Assembly (NCBI RefSeq): GCF_041320665.1
Contig: NZ_CP166730.1
Coordinates: 186,001-250,000, forward strand
Length of the DNA stretch: 64,000 nt
Source: Comamonas sp. GB3 AK4-5
GTDB taxonomy: Bacteria > Pseudomonadota > Gammaproteobacteria > Burkholderiales > Burkholderiaceae_C
Direction: 5' to 3'
Of the stretch, positions 43,466-52,389 are shown piece after piece. The translations under genes and the position numbers were made by a program. The stretch's first letter is position 1, and each line of letters starts with the position of its first letter. Under the pieces are notes generated by a model. The model searched no databases and was not told the DNA's origin. It was given only the letters and a program-made list of their open reading frames with translations.

Positions 43466-46222
43466 ATGTCTGTTGCTGCTGCTTCTTCCATTGCCATTCC
43501 CCCCATGCGCCTGTCGGGCCTGGAGCCCGTGTTCATCGGCGAGGGCACGCTGTTCGTCAACGTGGGCGAGCGCACCAACGTCACCGGCTCCAAGGCCTTT
43601 GCCCGCCTGATCCTGAACGAGCAGTACGAGGAAGCCCTGGCCGTGGCGCGCCAGCAGGTGGAAAACGGGGCGCAAATCATCGACGTGAACATGGACGAGG
43701 CCATGCTGGACAGCAAGGCCGCCATGGTGCGCTTTCTGAACCTGATTGCCTCCGAGCCCGACATCGCCAAGGTGCCGGTGATGGTGGACAGCTCCAAGTG
43801 GGAAGTGATCGAGGCCGGCCTGCAATGCCTGCAGGGCAAGGGCATCGTGAACTCCATCTCCATGAAGGAAGGGCTGGAGAAGTTCAAGCATGAGGCCAAG
43901 CTCATCCAGCGCTATGGCGCGGCCGCCGTGGTCATGGCCTTTGATGAAAAAGGCCAGGCCGACACCTACGCGCGCAAGATCGAAATCTGCGAGCGTGCCT
44001 ACCGCGTGCTGGTGGATGAGGTGGGTTTTGCGCCCGAGGACATCATCTTCGACCCGAATATCTTTGCCGTGGCCACCGGCATTGAAGAGCACAACAACTA
44101 CGCCGTCGACTTCATCGAGGCCGTGCGCTGGATCAAGCAGAACCTGCCCGGCGCCAAGATCAGCGGCGGCGTTTCGAACGTGAGCTTCTCCTTCCGCGGC
44201 AACGACCCGGTGCGCGAGGCTATACACACCGTCTTCCTCTACCACGCGATTGCGGCCGGCATGGACATGGGCATCGTCAACGCTGGCATGGTGGGCGTGT
44301 ACGACGATCTGGAGCCGGATCTGCGCGAGCGCGTGGAGGACGTGGTACTCAACCGCCGCCCCGACGCGGCCGAGCGCCTGCTGGAGATCGCCGACAGCGC
44401 CAAGGGCGCTGCCAAGGACGAGAGCAAGAAGCTGGAATGGCGCGGCACGCCCGAGCATCCCAAGACCGTGGGCGAGCGCCTCTCGCATGCCCTGGTGCAC
44501 GGCATCACCGACTTCATCACCGAGGACACGGAAGAGGCCTACCAGCAGATCGTGGTGCAGGGCGGGGGTCGCCCGCTGCATGTGATCGAAGGCCCGCTCA
44601 TGGACGGCATGAACGTGGTGGGCGACCTGTTTGGCGCCGGCAAGATGTTCCTGCCCCAGGTGGTGAAGTCCGCCCGCGTGATGAAGCAGGCCGTGGCCCA
44701 TCTGGTGCCCTATATCGAAGAGGAAAAGCGCCAGCAGGAAGCGGCCGGCCTGGACGTGTCCAGCAAGGGCAAGATCGTCATTGCCACCGTCAAGGGCGAT
44801 GTGCATGACATCGGCAAGAACATCGTCACCGTGGTGCTTCAGTGCAACAACTTCGAGGTCATCAACATGGGCGTGATGGTGCCCTGCCACGAGATCCTGG
44901 CCCGTGCCAAGGCCGAGGGCGCGGACATCATCGGCCTGTCCGGCCTGATCACGCCCAGCCTGGAGGAGATGCAGTACGTGGCCGGCGAGATGCACAAGGA
45001 CGACTACTTCCGCATCAAGAAGATTCCGCTCTTGATTGGTGGCGCCACCTGCTCGCGTGTGCACACGGCCGTGAAGATCGCGCCCAAGTACGAGGGCCCG
45101 GTGGTCTATGTGCCCGATGCCTCGCGCAGCGTGAGCGTGGCGCAAAGCCTGCTGGGCGAGAACAAGGACCAGTACCTGGCCGGGGTGCAGGCCGACTACG
45201 ACAAGGTGCGTACCCAGCACGCCAACAAAAAGGCCACGCCGCTGTGGCCGCTGGACAAGGCCCGCGCCAATGCCACGCCGGTGGACTTTGCCCACCATGC
45301 GCCCGTGGTGCCGCGTGTGCTGGGCCGGCGCGTGTTCAAGAACTTCGACCTTGGCGAGCTGGCCCAGTACATCGACTGGGGCCCGTTCTTCCAGACCTGG
45401 GATCTGGCCGGACCCTACCCCGCCATCCTCGACGACGAAATCGTGGGCGAGCAGGCGCGCAAGGTGCAGGCCGATGCCAAGGCCATGCTCAAGAAAATCG
45501 TCGAAGGCCGCTGGCTGCAGGCCAATGGCGTGATGGGCCTGTTCCCTGCCAACCGCGTGGGCGATGACATCGTGTTCTACACCGATGAATCGCGTACCCA
45601 GGTACTGAGCACCTGGTATGGCATGCGCCAGCAGACCGAAAAGCAAATCATCGATGGCGTCATGCGCCCCAGCCGCTGCCTGTCCGACTTTGTGGCCACC
45701 CAGGACAGCGGCATCGCGGACTACGCCGGCATGTTTGCCGTCACCGCAGGCATTGGAGCCGAGAAGAAGGACAAGGAATTCGAAGCCGCGCTGGACGACT
45801 ACAACGGCATCATGTTCAAGGCTCTGGCCGACCGCCTGGCCGAGGCCTTTGCCGAATGCCTGCACCAGCGCGTGCGCCAGGATCTGTGGGGCTATGCCGA
45901 GGACGAGCAGCTCTCCAACGAGCAGTTGATCAAAGAGGAATACAAGGGTGTTCGCCCGGCGCCCGGTTATCCGGCCTGTCCGGACCACACGGCCAAGACC
46001 GATCTGTTCAAGGTGTTGAACGCGGCCGACATCGGCATGCACCTGACGGAAAGTCTGGCCATGTTTCCGGCCTCCAGCGTCAGCGGCTTCTATCTGGGCC
46101 ACCTCGAAGCCGTCTACTTCAACGTGGGCCAGATTGGTGAAGACCAGCTGGCCGATATGGCCGAACGCCGTGGCATGGACATCGAAGAACTGCGCCGCGC
46201 CTTGGCGCCGAACCTGGGGTGA
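43466..46222 (+). CDS. metH: Methionine synthase MetH, pterin-cobalamin-activation half
   Basis: A 918-residue protein with three of the four MetH modules. Pterin domain: [48 protein letters not shown]. Cobalamin module: cap region, then [10 protein letters not shown] with the cobalt-ligand His447, and [13 protein letters not shown]. Activation domain: [15 protein letters not shown] (Arg830 region) and [11 protein letters not shown]. The N-terminal zinc-dependent homocysteine domain (about 330 residues) is absent; Betaproteobacteria often encode it separately, and no such gene is in the window. ATG at 43466 has AGGTGAG upstream and follows a SAH riboswitch. It remethylates homocysteine, lowering SAH. 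Confidence 0.96.
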   Translation: MSVAAASSIAIPPMRLSGLEPVFIGEGTLFVNVGERTNVTGSKAFARLILNEQYEEALAVARQQVENGAQIIDVNMDEAMLDSKAAMVRFLNLIASEPDIAKVPVMVDSSKWEVIEAGLQCLQGKGIVNSISMKEGLEKFKHEAKLIQRYGAAAVVMAFDEKGQADTYARKIEICERAYRVLVDEVGFAPEDIIFDPNIFAVATGIEEHNNYAVDFIEAVRWIKQNLPGAKISGGVSNVSFSFRGNDPVREAIHTVFLYHAIAAGMDMGIVNAGMVGVYDDLEPDLRERVEDVVLNRRPDAAERLLEIADSAKGAAKDESKKLEWRGTPEHPKTVGERLSHALVHGITDFITEDTEEAYQQIVVQGGGRPLHVIEGPLMDGMNVVGDLFGAGKMFLPQVVKSARVMKQAVAHLVPYIEEEKRQQEAAGLDVSSKGKIVIATVKGDVHDIGKNIVTVVLQCNNFEVINMGVMVPCHEILARAKAEGADIIGLSGLITPSLEEMQYVAGEMHKDDYFRIKKIPLLIGGATCSRVHTAVKIAPKYEGPVVYVPDASRSVSVAQSLLGENKDQYLAGVQADYDKVRTQHANKKATPLWPLDKARANATPVDFAHHAPVVPRVLGRRVFKNFDLGELAQYIDWGPFFQTWDLAGPYPAILDDEIVGEQARKVQADAKAMLKKIVEGRWLQANGVMGLFPANRVGDDIVFYTDESRTQVLSTWYGMRQQTEKQIIDGVMRPSRCLSDFVATQDSGIADYAGMFAVTAGIGAEKKDKEFEAALDDYNGIMFKALADRLAEAFAECLHQRVRQDLWGYAEDEQLSNEQLIKEEYKGVRPAPGYPACPDHTAKTDLFKVLNAADIGMHLTESLAMFPASSVSGFYLGHLEAVYFNVGQIGEDQLADMAERRGMDIEELRRALAPNLG

Positions 46223-46264
46223 TGCGCTCCTGCGCAGACCCCACCCTGGCAAAGAGAGAGCCCT

Positions 46265-46720
46265 ATGGCTGCCCCCACTTTCAGATCTGCCGTTCCTGAA
46301 GACGCGGCCATGTGCATTGAGATTCGTGGCCTGACGCGCGAAAACGCCTTCTCTACAGAAGCGCTGCAGGCCCTGGGCATTACGGTGGACACCTGGAGCG
46401 CAGGCATCCGGGACGGTAGCTGCCCCGGTGTTGTGGCCTGCGTGGACGGACAGATGGCGGGTTACTGCTTTGGCGACCGGCACAGCGGCGAGATCGTGGT
46501 GCTGGCGCTGCGGCCGGAGCATGAAGGCAAGGGCCTTGGCAAGGCCTTGCTGCAACGCGTCGTCGAGGATTTTCGGCGCCTTGGAATGCAACGACTGTTT
46601 CTGGGCTGCTCCAGCGACCCCGGCGTGCGCTCCCATGGCTTTTACCGCCATCTGGGCTGGCGGCCCACGGGAGAGGTGGACGACCTGGGCGACGAGGTGC
46701 TGGAGCTGAGATTGGCCTGA
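46265..46720 (+). CDS. GNAT-family N-acetyltransferase
   Basis: A 151-residue acetyltransferase. Motif A (acetyl-CoA binding) is IVVLALRPEHEGKGLGKALLQ, with RPEHEGKGLG as the pyrophosphate loop; motif B follows at FLGCSSDPGVRSHGFYRHLGW. N-terminal FRSAVPEDAAMCIEIRGLTREN is usual for the family. Substrate unknown. It starts 42 nt after metH and could be co-transcribed, though a functional link is not evident. An AAAGAGAG stretch precedes the start. Confidence 0.9.
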   Translation: MAAPTFRSAVPEDAAMCIEIRGLTRENAFSTEALQALGITVDTWSAGIRDGSCPGVVACVDGQMAGYCFGDRHSGEIVVLALRPEHEGKGLGKALLQRVVEDFRRLGMQRLFLGCSSDPGVRSHGFYRHLGWRPTGEVDDLGDEVLELRLA

Positions 46721-46761
46721 ATGGCCCGGCGCGGTCTTGTTGCGGCTTTGTAGCCGTAACT

Positions 46762-46885
46762 ATCTATTCATTTTTTGCGTTGAATCGATTCATCTCCCAC
46801 CCATTAAACCCGCTAGTGCTTTGAATTTATTGGGTTTTTGTGCTTGAATATCTATTCATAAATCTATTCATAAATTTATTCAGCA
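46762..46885. repeat. Operator-like repeats ATCTATTCATAA upstream of the HipA-like kinase gene
   Basis: Two exact tandem 12-bp units ATCTATTCATAA (46850-46861, 46862-46873) and a third partial unit ATTTATTCA (46874-46882), plus a lone ATCTATTCAT (46762-46771) and the palindrome TGAATCGATTCA (46781-46792). TGAATA/TATTCA half-sites also form inverted pairs at 46845-46858. All lie in an AT-rich 174-nt gap; the last unit is 10 nt from the start codon. Confidence 0.75.
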
Positions 46886-46894
46886 CCTTGCCCC

Positions 46895-48193
46895 ATGGAC
46901 CATCTCACACTGAGCGCTGAGTCGCTGTTGCAGCACATGCGCCTCCAGGGCCGCCCGGTGCGCAGTACGGACTTGCAGCAGGTGTTTGGTGTCAGCCAAC
47001 CCACCATGTCACGCGCGCTGGCAGCCCTGGTGCAAGCAGGGCAGGTGTGCAAGCTGGGCGCTGCGCGCCAGCAGCATTACGGCCTGCCGCGCGCTATTGC
47101 TGGCGTGGGGCAGCGCATACCTGTGGCCATGGTGGATGTGCAAGGCAGCTTCCAGCCTTGGGGCGTGCTGCATGCACTGGCAGGCGATGGTTTCTGGGTG
47201 GAAGGCGTTGTGGTGCAGCAGATGCTGGGCGCTGAGGCCTACCACCCAGGCTTGCCCTGGCTGATTCAGGACATGCGCCCCCAGGGTTTTCTGGGGCGCA
47301 GCTTTGCCAAGCTGCACATGGAACAAGCGCTTTCGCCAGACCCGCGCCAGTGGAGTGACGACGATGTGCTGCGCGCTATCACACGGTTCGGTGATGATTT
47401 GCCAGGCAATCTGGTGGTGGGGGAGGCCGCTTTGCAGCGCCTGCAGGCGCAAGCCGGAACGCCCTTGCCCGTGGCCGAGCCACAGGACTATCCCCGGCTG
47501 GCCGCTGCCGCTATGGCGGGGGCCATGCCTGGCTCCAGTGCAGGGGGCGAGCAGCCCAAATTTTGCTGTCTGGATGCAGCGGGCAGCAGCTGGATCGTGA
47601 AGTTCTCGCCCGCCGATGCCAATCCAGTGGCTGACCGCGTGCGTGCCCTGCTGCGCTGCGAACACTTGGCGTTGCAGCTGCTGCGCGAAGCGGGCCTGCC
47701 TGCGGCCCACACCCGTTGCTACGAAGGGGAGGGGCGAGTCTTTATGGCTGCCGAGCGGTTTGACCGCACCGTACCGGACTTATCGGGACAGAGACCTGGA
47801 CGCATCGCCATGGTGTCTTTGGCGTCTTTCAATGCGGAATTCGCGGGCCCGGTGGATGGCTGGGTCCAGACGGCACAGCGTTTGCAAGGCCTAGGGCTGA
47901 TGACGGCGAATGAGGTCCGTACGCTGCAGCTATGGGAGGCTGTTGGCCAGCTGATTGCCAACACCGATCGGCACTATGGCAATGTGTCCCTGTTGTGGAA
48001 TGGCCGGCGCTGGGCCCTGGCGCCTTGCTACGACATGCTGCCCATGCGCTTTATGCCGGTGCAGGGCGAGGTGCCGCCGTGGGAATGGGAGATGGACGCC
48101 GTCCAACCCACAGCAGCGTTGCTGCCGGTATGGTCCGAAGCGCAGGCGCTGGCGCGCAGTTTCTGGGCCGAGGCCGCGCAGCACATGGCATAG
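46895..48193 (+). CDS. HipA-family kinase with N-terminal DNA-binding domain (YjjJ-like)
   Basis: A 432-residue protein. Residues 1-70 are a winged helix (RSTDLQQVFGVSQPTMSRAL, AGQVCKLGAARQQHYGL). Residues about 100-430 are a HipA-type Ser/Thr kinase: loop GSSAGGEQPKFCCL (from Gly213), WIVKFSP with the ATP-binding Lys, catalytic NTDRHYGN (Asp358) and metal-binding APCYDMLPMRF (Asp380). This matches E. coli YjjJ, a HipA homologue with its own DNA-binding part in place of a separate HipB. No hipB-like gene is adjacent. It probably represses its own promoter through the repeats just upstream. Kinase target unknown. Confidence 0.9.
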   Translation: MDHLTLSAESLLQHMRLQGRPVRSTDLQQVFGVSQPTMSRALAALVQAGQVCKLGAARQQHYGLPRAIAGVGQRIPVAMVDVQGSFQPWGVLHALAGDGFWVEGVVVQQMLGAEAYHPGLPWLIQDMRPQGFLGRSFAKLHMEQALSPDPRQWSDDDVLRAITRFGDDLPGNLVVGEAALQRLQAQAGTPLPVAEPQDYPRLAAAAMAGAMPGSSAGGEQPKFCCLDAAGSSWIVKFSPADANPVADRVRALLRCEHLALQLLREAGLPAAHTRCYEGEGRVFMAAERFDRTVPDLSGQRPGRIAMVSLASFNAEFAGPVDGWVQTAQRLQGLGLMTANEVRTLQLWEAVGQLIANTDRHYGNVSLLWNGRRWALAPCYDMLPMRFMPVQGEVPPWEWEMDAVQPTAALLPVWSEAQALARSFWAEAAQHMA

Positions 48194-48213
48194 CCCAGGT
48201 CATTGGCGCCCAC

Positions 48214-48238
48214 AAAAAAGCCAAGGCATGGCCTTGGC
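48214..48238 (-). terminator. Rho-independent terminator
   Basis: Stem GCCAAGGC (48220-48227) / GCCTTGGC (48231-48238), loop ATG. On the minus strand it is followed by TTTTTT (complement of 48214-48219), so it fits the small basic protein gene ending at 48277; it may also slow transcription from the kinase gene on the other strand. Confidence 0.85.
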
Positions 48239-48276
48239 TTTGAGGGAGGCAGCGGCCGCATACAGCGGCTGGGCGC

Positions 48277-48468
48277 TCAGGCTTTCTTGGCAGCCTGACT
48301 GCGCTTGCTCTTGCTGCCTTTGGTTTTGGTGGCCTTGTGGCCGGCCTTGGCGTGGATGGCCGTGCCCTGGCTGGTGGCGCTGGGGCTGGCCGAAGGGGCC
48401 AATGTGGCGCTGTGGGCGGCGGTGATGCTGGCGGCAGCCAGACCCAGGGCGATGAGCATGCTTTTCAT
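48277..48468 (-). CDS. Small secreted basic Ala/Lys/Ser-rich protein
   Basis: A 63-residue protein with a signal peptide (MKSMLIALGLAAASITAAHS, cleavage near AHSA) and a low-complexity basic tail (GHKATKTKGSKSKRSQAAKK). GGAGAAAACAC precedes the ATG, and the same leader is found before the next gene on this strand (48678-49058). It has its own terminator. The mature part of about 43 residues has no recognisable domain; it would be periplasmic. Function unknown. Confidence 0.7.
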   Translation of the reverse strand: MKSMLIALGLAAASITAAHSATLAPSASPSATSQGTAIHAKAGHKATKTKGSKSKRSQAAKKA

Positions 48469-48677
48469 GTGTTTTCTCCAGTGGTTTTTGCACAAAAGCG
48501 GGTGAACGCTTGCATTGTGTGCCTGCCATTTCGAGGCAGCAACAAGCAGAAAACAGCTTGCCCACAGGGCGTTGTGGTCGCGCGTCATCGAGGACAACGC
48601 ATGGGAAAAGTCATATCCCGTTCAGCTTGGACTGCTATCTGGACCCCCGTGGTCTGGGGCCTGCAGGCCCGAGTGCG

Positions 48678-49058
48678 CTAGTGCGCAATATTGATATTCG
48701 CCTTGTCTTCGTTGTTGCCGCTGGTGCTCAGCAGGCGGCGGCCCTGGTCGTCGACCACGACGAATTGCATGGGGTCCTTGGGGTCACGCTTGGCGGTGAC
48801 ATTGATCTGCTGCACGCGCTGCCCCACGATGATGACGGCCGTGGCGTTGGGGCGATGGGGCGGGAAGATCAGGCAGGAGTGACCGGCGAGCTCGCCCTGG
48901 GAGCACTGCTCTGTGCCATACAACTTGCCTGACTTGCCCTGATATTGGACGGGGGTGCCAGGGGCGAAGTACAGGGTCTCGGGCAGCATGTCGTCGTGCT
49001 GGCAGCCGCTCAACATGCAGGCGGCAGCCAGAAGCAGGCCGCAGCGGATGGTGGGCAT
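48678..49058 (-). CDS. Small lipoprotein of unknown function
   Basis: A 126-residue protein starting MPTIRCGLLLAAACMLSGC, a clear lipoprotein signal with Cys19 as lipid site. The mature domain has a Cys pair (EQCSQGELAGHSC), strands VQYQGKSGKLYG, ATAVIIVGQRVQQINV and MQFVVVDDQGRRLLST. No family was recognised. The start is supported by GGAG 9-10 nt upstream and by the signal sequence; the upstream extension of the frame is not conserved in character. Likely anchored in the outer or inner membrane facing the periplasm. Confidence 0.78.
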   Translation of the reverse strand: MPTIRCGLLLAAACMLSGCQHDDMLPETLYFAPGTPVQYQGKSGKLYGTEQCSQGELAGHSCLIFPPHRPNATAVIIVGQRVQQINVTAKRDPKDPMQFVVVDDQGRRLLSTSGNNEDKANINIAH

Positions 49059-49480
49059 GTGTTTTCTCCGGAACACGTGTTTTTGAAATGGCACACCATG
49101 GACTGGCGCCTGTGCGCCGCAGGGCTGCAAAGGTGTTTTCAGATGAACGGTGGTGAGTGCTGGCGGCGAAGGTTAGCGTGTGCCGCTGCATTGGTGGATT
49201 GAAAAAATCTTTGCATTTGGGAAGTCAGTTCAATGTTTATGTAGGACTGCTTCCATTAGGTTTGTCGTTGCACGCCTGCTGAATGGGCTGAGAAAGCCAT
49301 TGCAGCCAATGCCCTCATGCATCAGTTGCTACTTAATTGGTAGCATCGAACGGTGGAGGCGGCGCGCAGGCAGCCATCCGGACATTTTTCGCGCGGCAGC
49401 GCTTGTGCATCGCTGTGGGTCGGCGCAGCATGGCGGCAGCCGCGCGAGGGCGCGGCATTTTCTCCACCAGGAGTGCACCT
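49059..49480. other. 422-base region without a gene
   Basis: No coding sequence is supported. It includes an AT-richer patch (about 49200-49260) that probably holds promoters for the flanking divergent genes, and a hairpin TGCTAC/GTAGCA (49327-49345, 7-nt loop). No repeat copies or known RNA motif were seen. Confidence 0.5.
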
Positions 49481-49978
49481 ATGCGCAACACATGGAAAAT
49501 TTGGCTGCTCTCGGCCCTGATGGGCAGCACGGCAGCCTGGGCCGCCGGCACCAGCGCCGCAGCACCGGCTGCGGCTCCCGCGGCAGCCCCTGCCGCCATG
49601 CAGACCTTTGTCTGTAAGGACGGCACCTCGGTCAGTGCCGCTACCTCCAAGGGGGCCTGCAAGGGCCACAAGGGCATAGACAAATCGGCCCCTGCACCGG
49701 CCGCAGCTGCACCGGCTCCCGTCGCTGCCGCGCCTGCCAAGGCAACCGCTGTTGCAGCCCCTGCCAAGGCTGCTCCTGCCCAGGCGGTTGCCACCAAGGC
49801 GGGCGCCACGCCAGCCCCTGGCGGCGGCCCCGGCCAGGTCTGGGTGAACGAAACCAGCAAGGTCTACCACTGCCAGGGTGACCGCTATTACGGCACCACC
49901 AAGAACGGCAAATACATGACGGAGGCCAATGCCAAGGCCGCGGGCATGCATGGCGCCAGGAACAAGTCCTGCACCTGA
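49481..49978 (+). CDS. Secreted Ala/Pro-rich protein with DUF3761-like motifs
   Basis: A 165-residue exported protein: signal peptide residues 1-22 (MRNTWKIWLLSALMGSTAAWA). A first Cys module TFVCKDGTSVSAA...GACKGHKGI resembles the DUF3761 pattern (CxDGT...GACxGHGG). Then a long Ala/Pro/Lys linker (about residues 70-115), and a C-terminal module VYHCQGDRYYGTTKNGKYM ending RNKSC, seen in small periplasmic proteins of Burkholderiales. Possible disulfides in both modules. ATG at 49481 has CAGGAG upstream. It ends before a good terminator. Role unknown. Confidence 0.78.
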   Translation: MRNTWKIWLLSALMGSTAAWAAGTSAAAPAAAPAAAPAAMQTFVCKDGTSVSAATSKGACKGHKGIDKSAPAPAAAAPAPVAAAPAKATAVAAPAKAAPAQAVATKAGATPAPGGGPGQVWVNETSKVYHCQGDRYYGTTKNGKYMTEANAKAAGMHGARNKSCT

Positions 49979-50003
49979 GCCTGGTACCCAGAGCGCCAAC
50001 GCA

Positions 50004-50038
50004 ACGCCTGCACGGTGCAAGCCGGCAGGCGTTTTTTT
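50004..50038 (+). terminator. Rho-independent terminator
   Basis: Stem ACGCCTGC (50004-50011) / GCAGGCGT (50025-50032) followed by TTTTTTT. It lies 26 nt after the secreted protein gene. Confidence 0.88.
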
Positions 50039-50081
50039 ATGCCAAAGATTCCGATGATGCAGGCTGGATCTGCAGATGTGG

Positions 50082-50984
50082 CTATGTATTCGGGAGTGAG
50101 GGTCTTGCCTGGGGGTAGATGGCCTGCACACAGTCCAGCCAGGCGCGGGCGGCGCGCGACAGATAGCCGGGGCGCCACATCAGCACCACATCCCAGGCCA
50201 TTTCCGGCGCCACCAGCGGACGGCTGGCCACCAGGGCAGGATCGTATTTGGCGATCACATGCTCGAACATCACGGCCACGCCCACATCCTGGGCCACCAG
50301 GTCGCCGATGAAGTCCCAATAACGGCTTTGCAGCAGCACGCGGGGGGTGAAGCCGGCATCGGCGCAGTGCTGCAGCACTGCCTCGTGCAGGGCGAAGTCG
50401 CTGGTGTAGAGCAAAAACGGCAGCGCGGCCAACTCGTCCCAGCGCACGGGGGCCTGCGGGTCGCTCACGCGGTGCTGGGCAAAGGCCACGCGGGTTTTCT
50501 GGTGGGCGATGGTGTAGCTGGCCAGCTGTGCGTCGGCCGCATCGAACAGGCCCAGGGCCATGTCCAGCTTGCCCTCCAGCACCAGCTGGCGCTGGGCGCG
50601 GGCGCCTTGCTCGTTGACCTGCAGATCCACGCCGGGGTAGAGGGCGTGAAAGTGCGCCACCACCGGCGCCATATAGTGGCCGGCCGTAGGCATGATGCCC
50701 ACGCTCAGCTGGCCGCGCGCCATGCCGTCCACCTCGGCCACCTCCTGGCGCAGCAACTGGGATTGGGCCAGCAGCTGCTGGCCCCGGTCGTAGACCACCT
50801 GGCCGGCATCGGTCAGCTGCACGCCCCGGCCCTCGCGCAGCAGCAGCGGGCCGCCCAGTTCGTCCTCCAGCGCCTTGACCATCTTGCTGATGGTGGGCTG
50901 GGTCACATGCAGGCTGTCGGCCGCGCGGGTGAAGCCGTTCAGACGCACCACCTCGATGAAGTAGCGCAGGGCACGCAGATCCAT
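50082..50984 (-). CDS. LysR-family regulator of cidAB-type genes
   Basis: A 300-residue LysR protein: winged helix MDLRALRYFIEVVRLNGFTRA, VTQPTISKMVKALEDELG; effector domain GQLSVGIMPTAGHYMAPVV to the end. It is divergent from the cidA-like gene with 76 nt between starts, as for CidR in other bacteria. A 17-bp site TATTC-N7-GAATA lies in the gap. It would activate cidAB under weak-acid or overflow conditions if it follows known CidR behaviour. Confidence 0.92.
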   Translation of the reverse strand: MDLRALRYFIEVVRLNGFTRAADSLHVTQPTISKMVKALEDELGGPLLLREGRGVQLTDAGQVVYDRGQQLLAQSQLLRQEVAEVDGMARGQLSVGIMPTAGHYMAPVVAHFHALYPGVDLQVNEQGARAQRQLVLEGKLDMALGLFDAADAQLASYTIAHQKTRVAFAQHRVSDPQAPVRWDELAALPFLLYTSDFALHEAVLQHCADAGFTPRVLLQSRYWDFIGDLVAQDVGVAVMFEHVIAKYDPALVASRPLVAPEMAWDVVLMWRPGYLSRAARAWLDCVQAIYPQARPSLPNT

Positions 50985-51017
50985 GGGATTCCTTTAGGGC
51001 ATTTCTTTCATGGGAAT

Positions 51018-51034
51018 TATTCATTTTACGAATA
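51018..51034. promoter_or_regulatory. Candidate LysR box (TATTC-N7-GAATA)
   Basis: Perfect 5-bp inverted arms with the LTTR T-N11-A geometry, midway between the divergent LysR and cidA-like genes. Confidence 0.5.
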
Positions 51035-51060
51035 CAAGGGTAAACCCTAGACTTGCTGCC

Positions 51061-51561
51061 ATGTCCAAGATGTCGTCCGTGTTTTCGCCATTCCGCAGCG
51101 CCCGCGCGGGTCAGGCCCTGTGGAGGTCTCTGTGGCACGGGGCCAAAGTGGTGCTGCAGGTGGGTCTGCTCAGTGCCATCTGGGTGGCCATGGATGCGGC
51201 GCGCCAGCATTTCGGCTGGAGCATGCCGGCCGGCCTGATCGGCTTCGGTCTGCTGGCCGTGGGCCTGTTCACCGGCCTGGTCAAGGTGCAGTGGCTGCAG
51301 GGCGGCACCAACTGGTTGCTGGCCGAGATGCTGCTGTTCTTTGTGCCTGCGATGTTGGTGGTGACCGAATACACCGACTTGATCCGCAGCGAAGGCCTGC
51401 GCATTCTGGCCGTCATCGTGGCCAGCACCGCCTGCGTCATGGCCGTGACCGCGCTGGCGGTGGACCGGGTGTACCGCTTCGAGCTCTGGCTGGCGCGGCG
51501 CAAATCCTCCCGAGAAGCCCGCAGCGAAGCCGCCGCCCCTGCCGCACAGGACCAGGAATAA
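51061..51561 (+). CDS. CidA/LrgA-family holin-like protein
   Basis: A 166-residue inner-membrane protein with four predicted helices: VVLQVGLLSAIWVAMDAAR, AGLIGFGLLAVGLFTGLV, WLLAEMLLFFVPAMLVVTEY and LRILAVIVASTACVMAVTAL. The block MPAGLIGFGLLAVGL and LLFFVPAMLVV are the CidA/LrgA signature. These proteins resemble holins and, with CidB/LrgB, affect cell lysis, or export small metabolites. It precedes the cidB-like gene by 3 nt. ATG at 51061 is used; an upstream in-frame start at 51010 would run through the operator. Confidence 0.92.
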   Translation: MSKMSSVFSPFRSARAGQALWRSLWHGAKVVLQVGLLSAIWVAMDAARQHFGWSMPAGLIGFGLLAVGLFTGLVKVQWLQGGTNWLLAEMLLFFVPAMLVVTEYTDLIRSEGLRILAVIVASTACVMAVTALAVDRVYRFELWLARRKSSREARSEAAAPAAQDQE

Positions 51562-51564
51562 GCC

Positions 51565-52260
51565 ATGTTGTCGAATGAAGTGATTGGCCTGCTGTCGCTG
51601 CTGGCCACGGTGGTCTGCTACGGCATGAACAAGCGCCTGTACCGCAAGCTCCCCCACCCGCTGCTGATGCCCATTGTGGCCACGCCCATGATGCTCATAG
51701 GCCTGGCCATGCTCACCCATGTCAGCTATCCGCAGTACATCGCCCAGACGCACTGGCTGGTGTGGCTGCTGGGCCCCACCACGGTGGCCTTTGCCCTGCC
51801 GCTGTATGAGCACCGCAGCCTGCTGCGCAAACACTGGATGTCGATTGGCACCGGCGTGCTCGTGGCTAGCGTGGTATCGATTTCCACCAGCCTGGCATTT
51901 GCCGATGCCTTTGGCCTGTCCGAAGCGCTGCAAAAAGGCCTGGTGGTGCGCTCCATCACCACGCCTTTTGCCATTGAGGCCGAGAAGGTGCTGGGCGGCC
52001 CCACCGACCTGGCCGCACTGTTTGTGCTGCTGACCGGGGTCAGCGCCATGCTGTTGGGCGAAACCGTGCTGCGCCTGCTGCCGCGCATTCGCAGCAAGCT
52101 GGCCACCGGTGCCAGCTGGGGCGGCGCCGCCCACGGCAGCGGCGTGGCCCGCGCCCGCCAGGCCGGCGAGGTGCAGGCCGTGATGGCCTCGCTGGTGATG
52201 ATGATTGCCGGCGCCCTCAATGTGCTGGCGGCGCCCTGGGTGCGGACGCTGCTGTTTTGA
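51565..52260 (+). CDS. CidB/LrgB-family membrane protein
   Basis: A 231-residue partner of the CidA-like protein. Family features: LPHPLLMPIVATPMMLI, LLGPTTVAFALPLYEHRSLL, QKGLVVRSITTPFAIEAEKVLGG split over the central loop, LAALFVLLTGVSAMLLG, and a long C-terminal part with GSGVARARQAGEVQAVM. In the family the Ser-x-Thr-Thr-Pro segment is strongly conserved. It ends just before dispersed repeat copy D and is convergent with the cyclase gene. Confidence 0.93.
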   Translation: MLSNEVIGLLSLLATVVCYGMNKRLYRKLPHPLLMPIVATPMMLIGLAMLTHVSYPQYIAQTHWLVWLLGPTTVAFALPLYEHRSLLRKHWMSIGTGVLVASVVSISTSLAFADAFGLSEALQKGLVVRSITTPFAIEAEKVLGGPTDLAALFVLLTGVSAMLLGETVLRLLPRIRSKLATGASWGGAAHGSGVARARQAGEVQAVMASLVMMIAGALNVLAAPWVRTLLF

Positions 52261-52265
52261 ACACT

Positions 52266-52375
52266 CCCCTGAGTCGCCTGTGGCGCCTTCCCCCCGCTCT
52301 TCGCTCGCTGCGCTCGCGGGCAGGGGGACGCTGCCAGCGCGGCGGGGCGGCCCTTGCGCGGCAGCTCTGGCAGGG
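52266..52375 (+). repeat. Dispersed 3'-end repeat, copy D
   Basis: Starts CCCCTGAGTCGCC right after the cidB-like stop and continues with GCGCCTTCCCCC, CGCTCTTCGCTCGC, AGGGGGACG and GCGGGGCGGCCCTTGC, the same order as copies A-C read from their genes' 3' ends. Contains a CCCCC/GGGGG hairpin. Confidence 0.85.
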
Positions 52376-52389
52376 GCCGCGTGCAGTGC

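Noticed and set aside
43421..46651. Very long open frame (over 1000 codons) antisense to metH
   Set aside because: It mirrors the metH reading frame; in GC-rich DNA the antisense frame often lacks stops. The translation is His/Gly/Ala-rich low complexity with no family motif, while metH is unmistakable.
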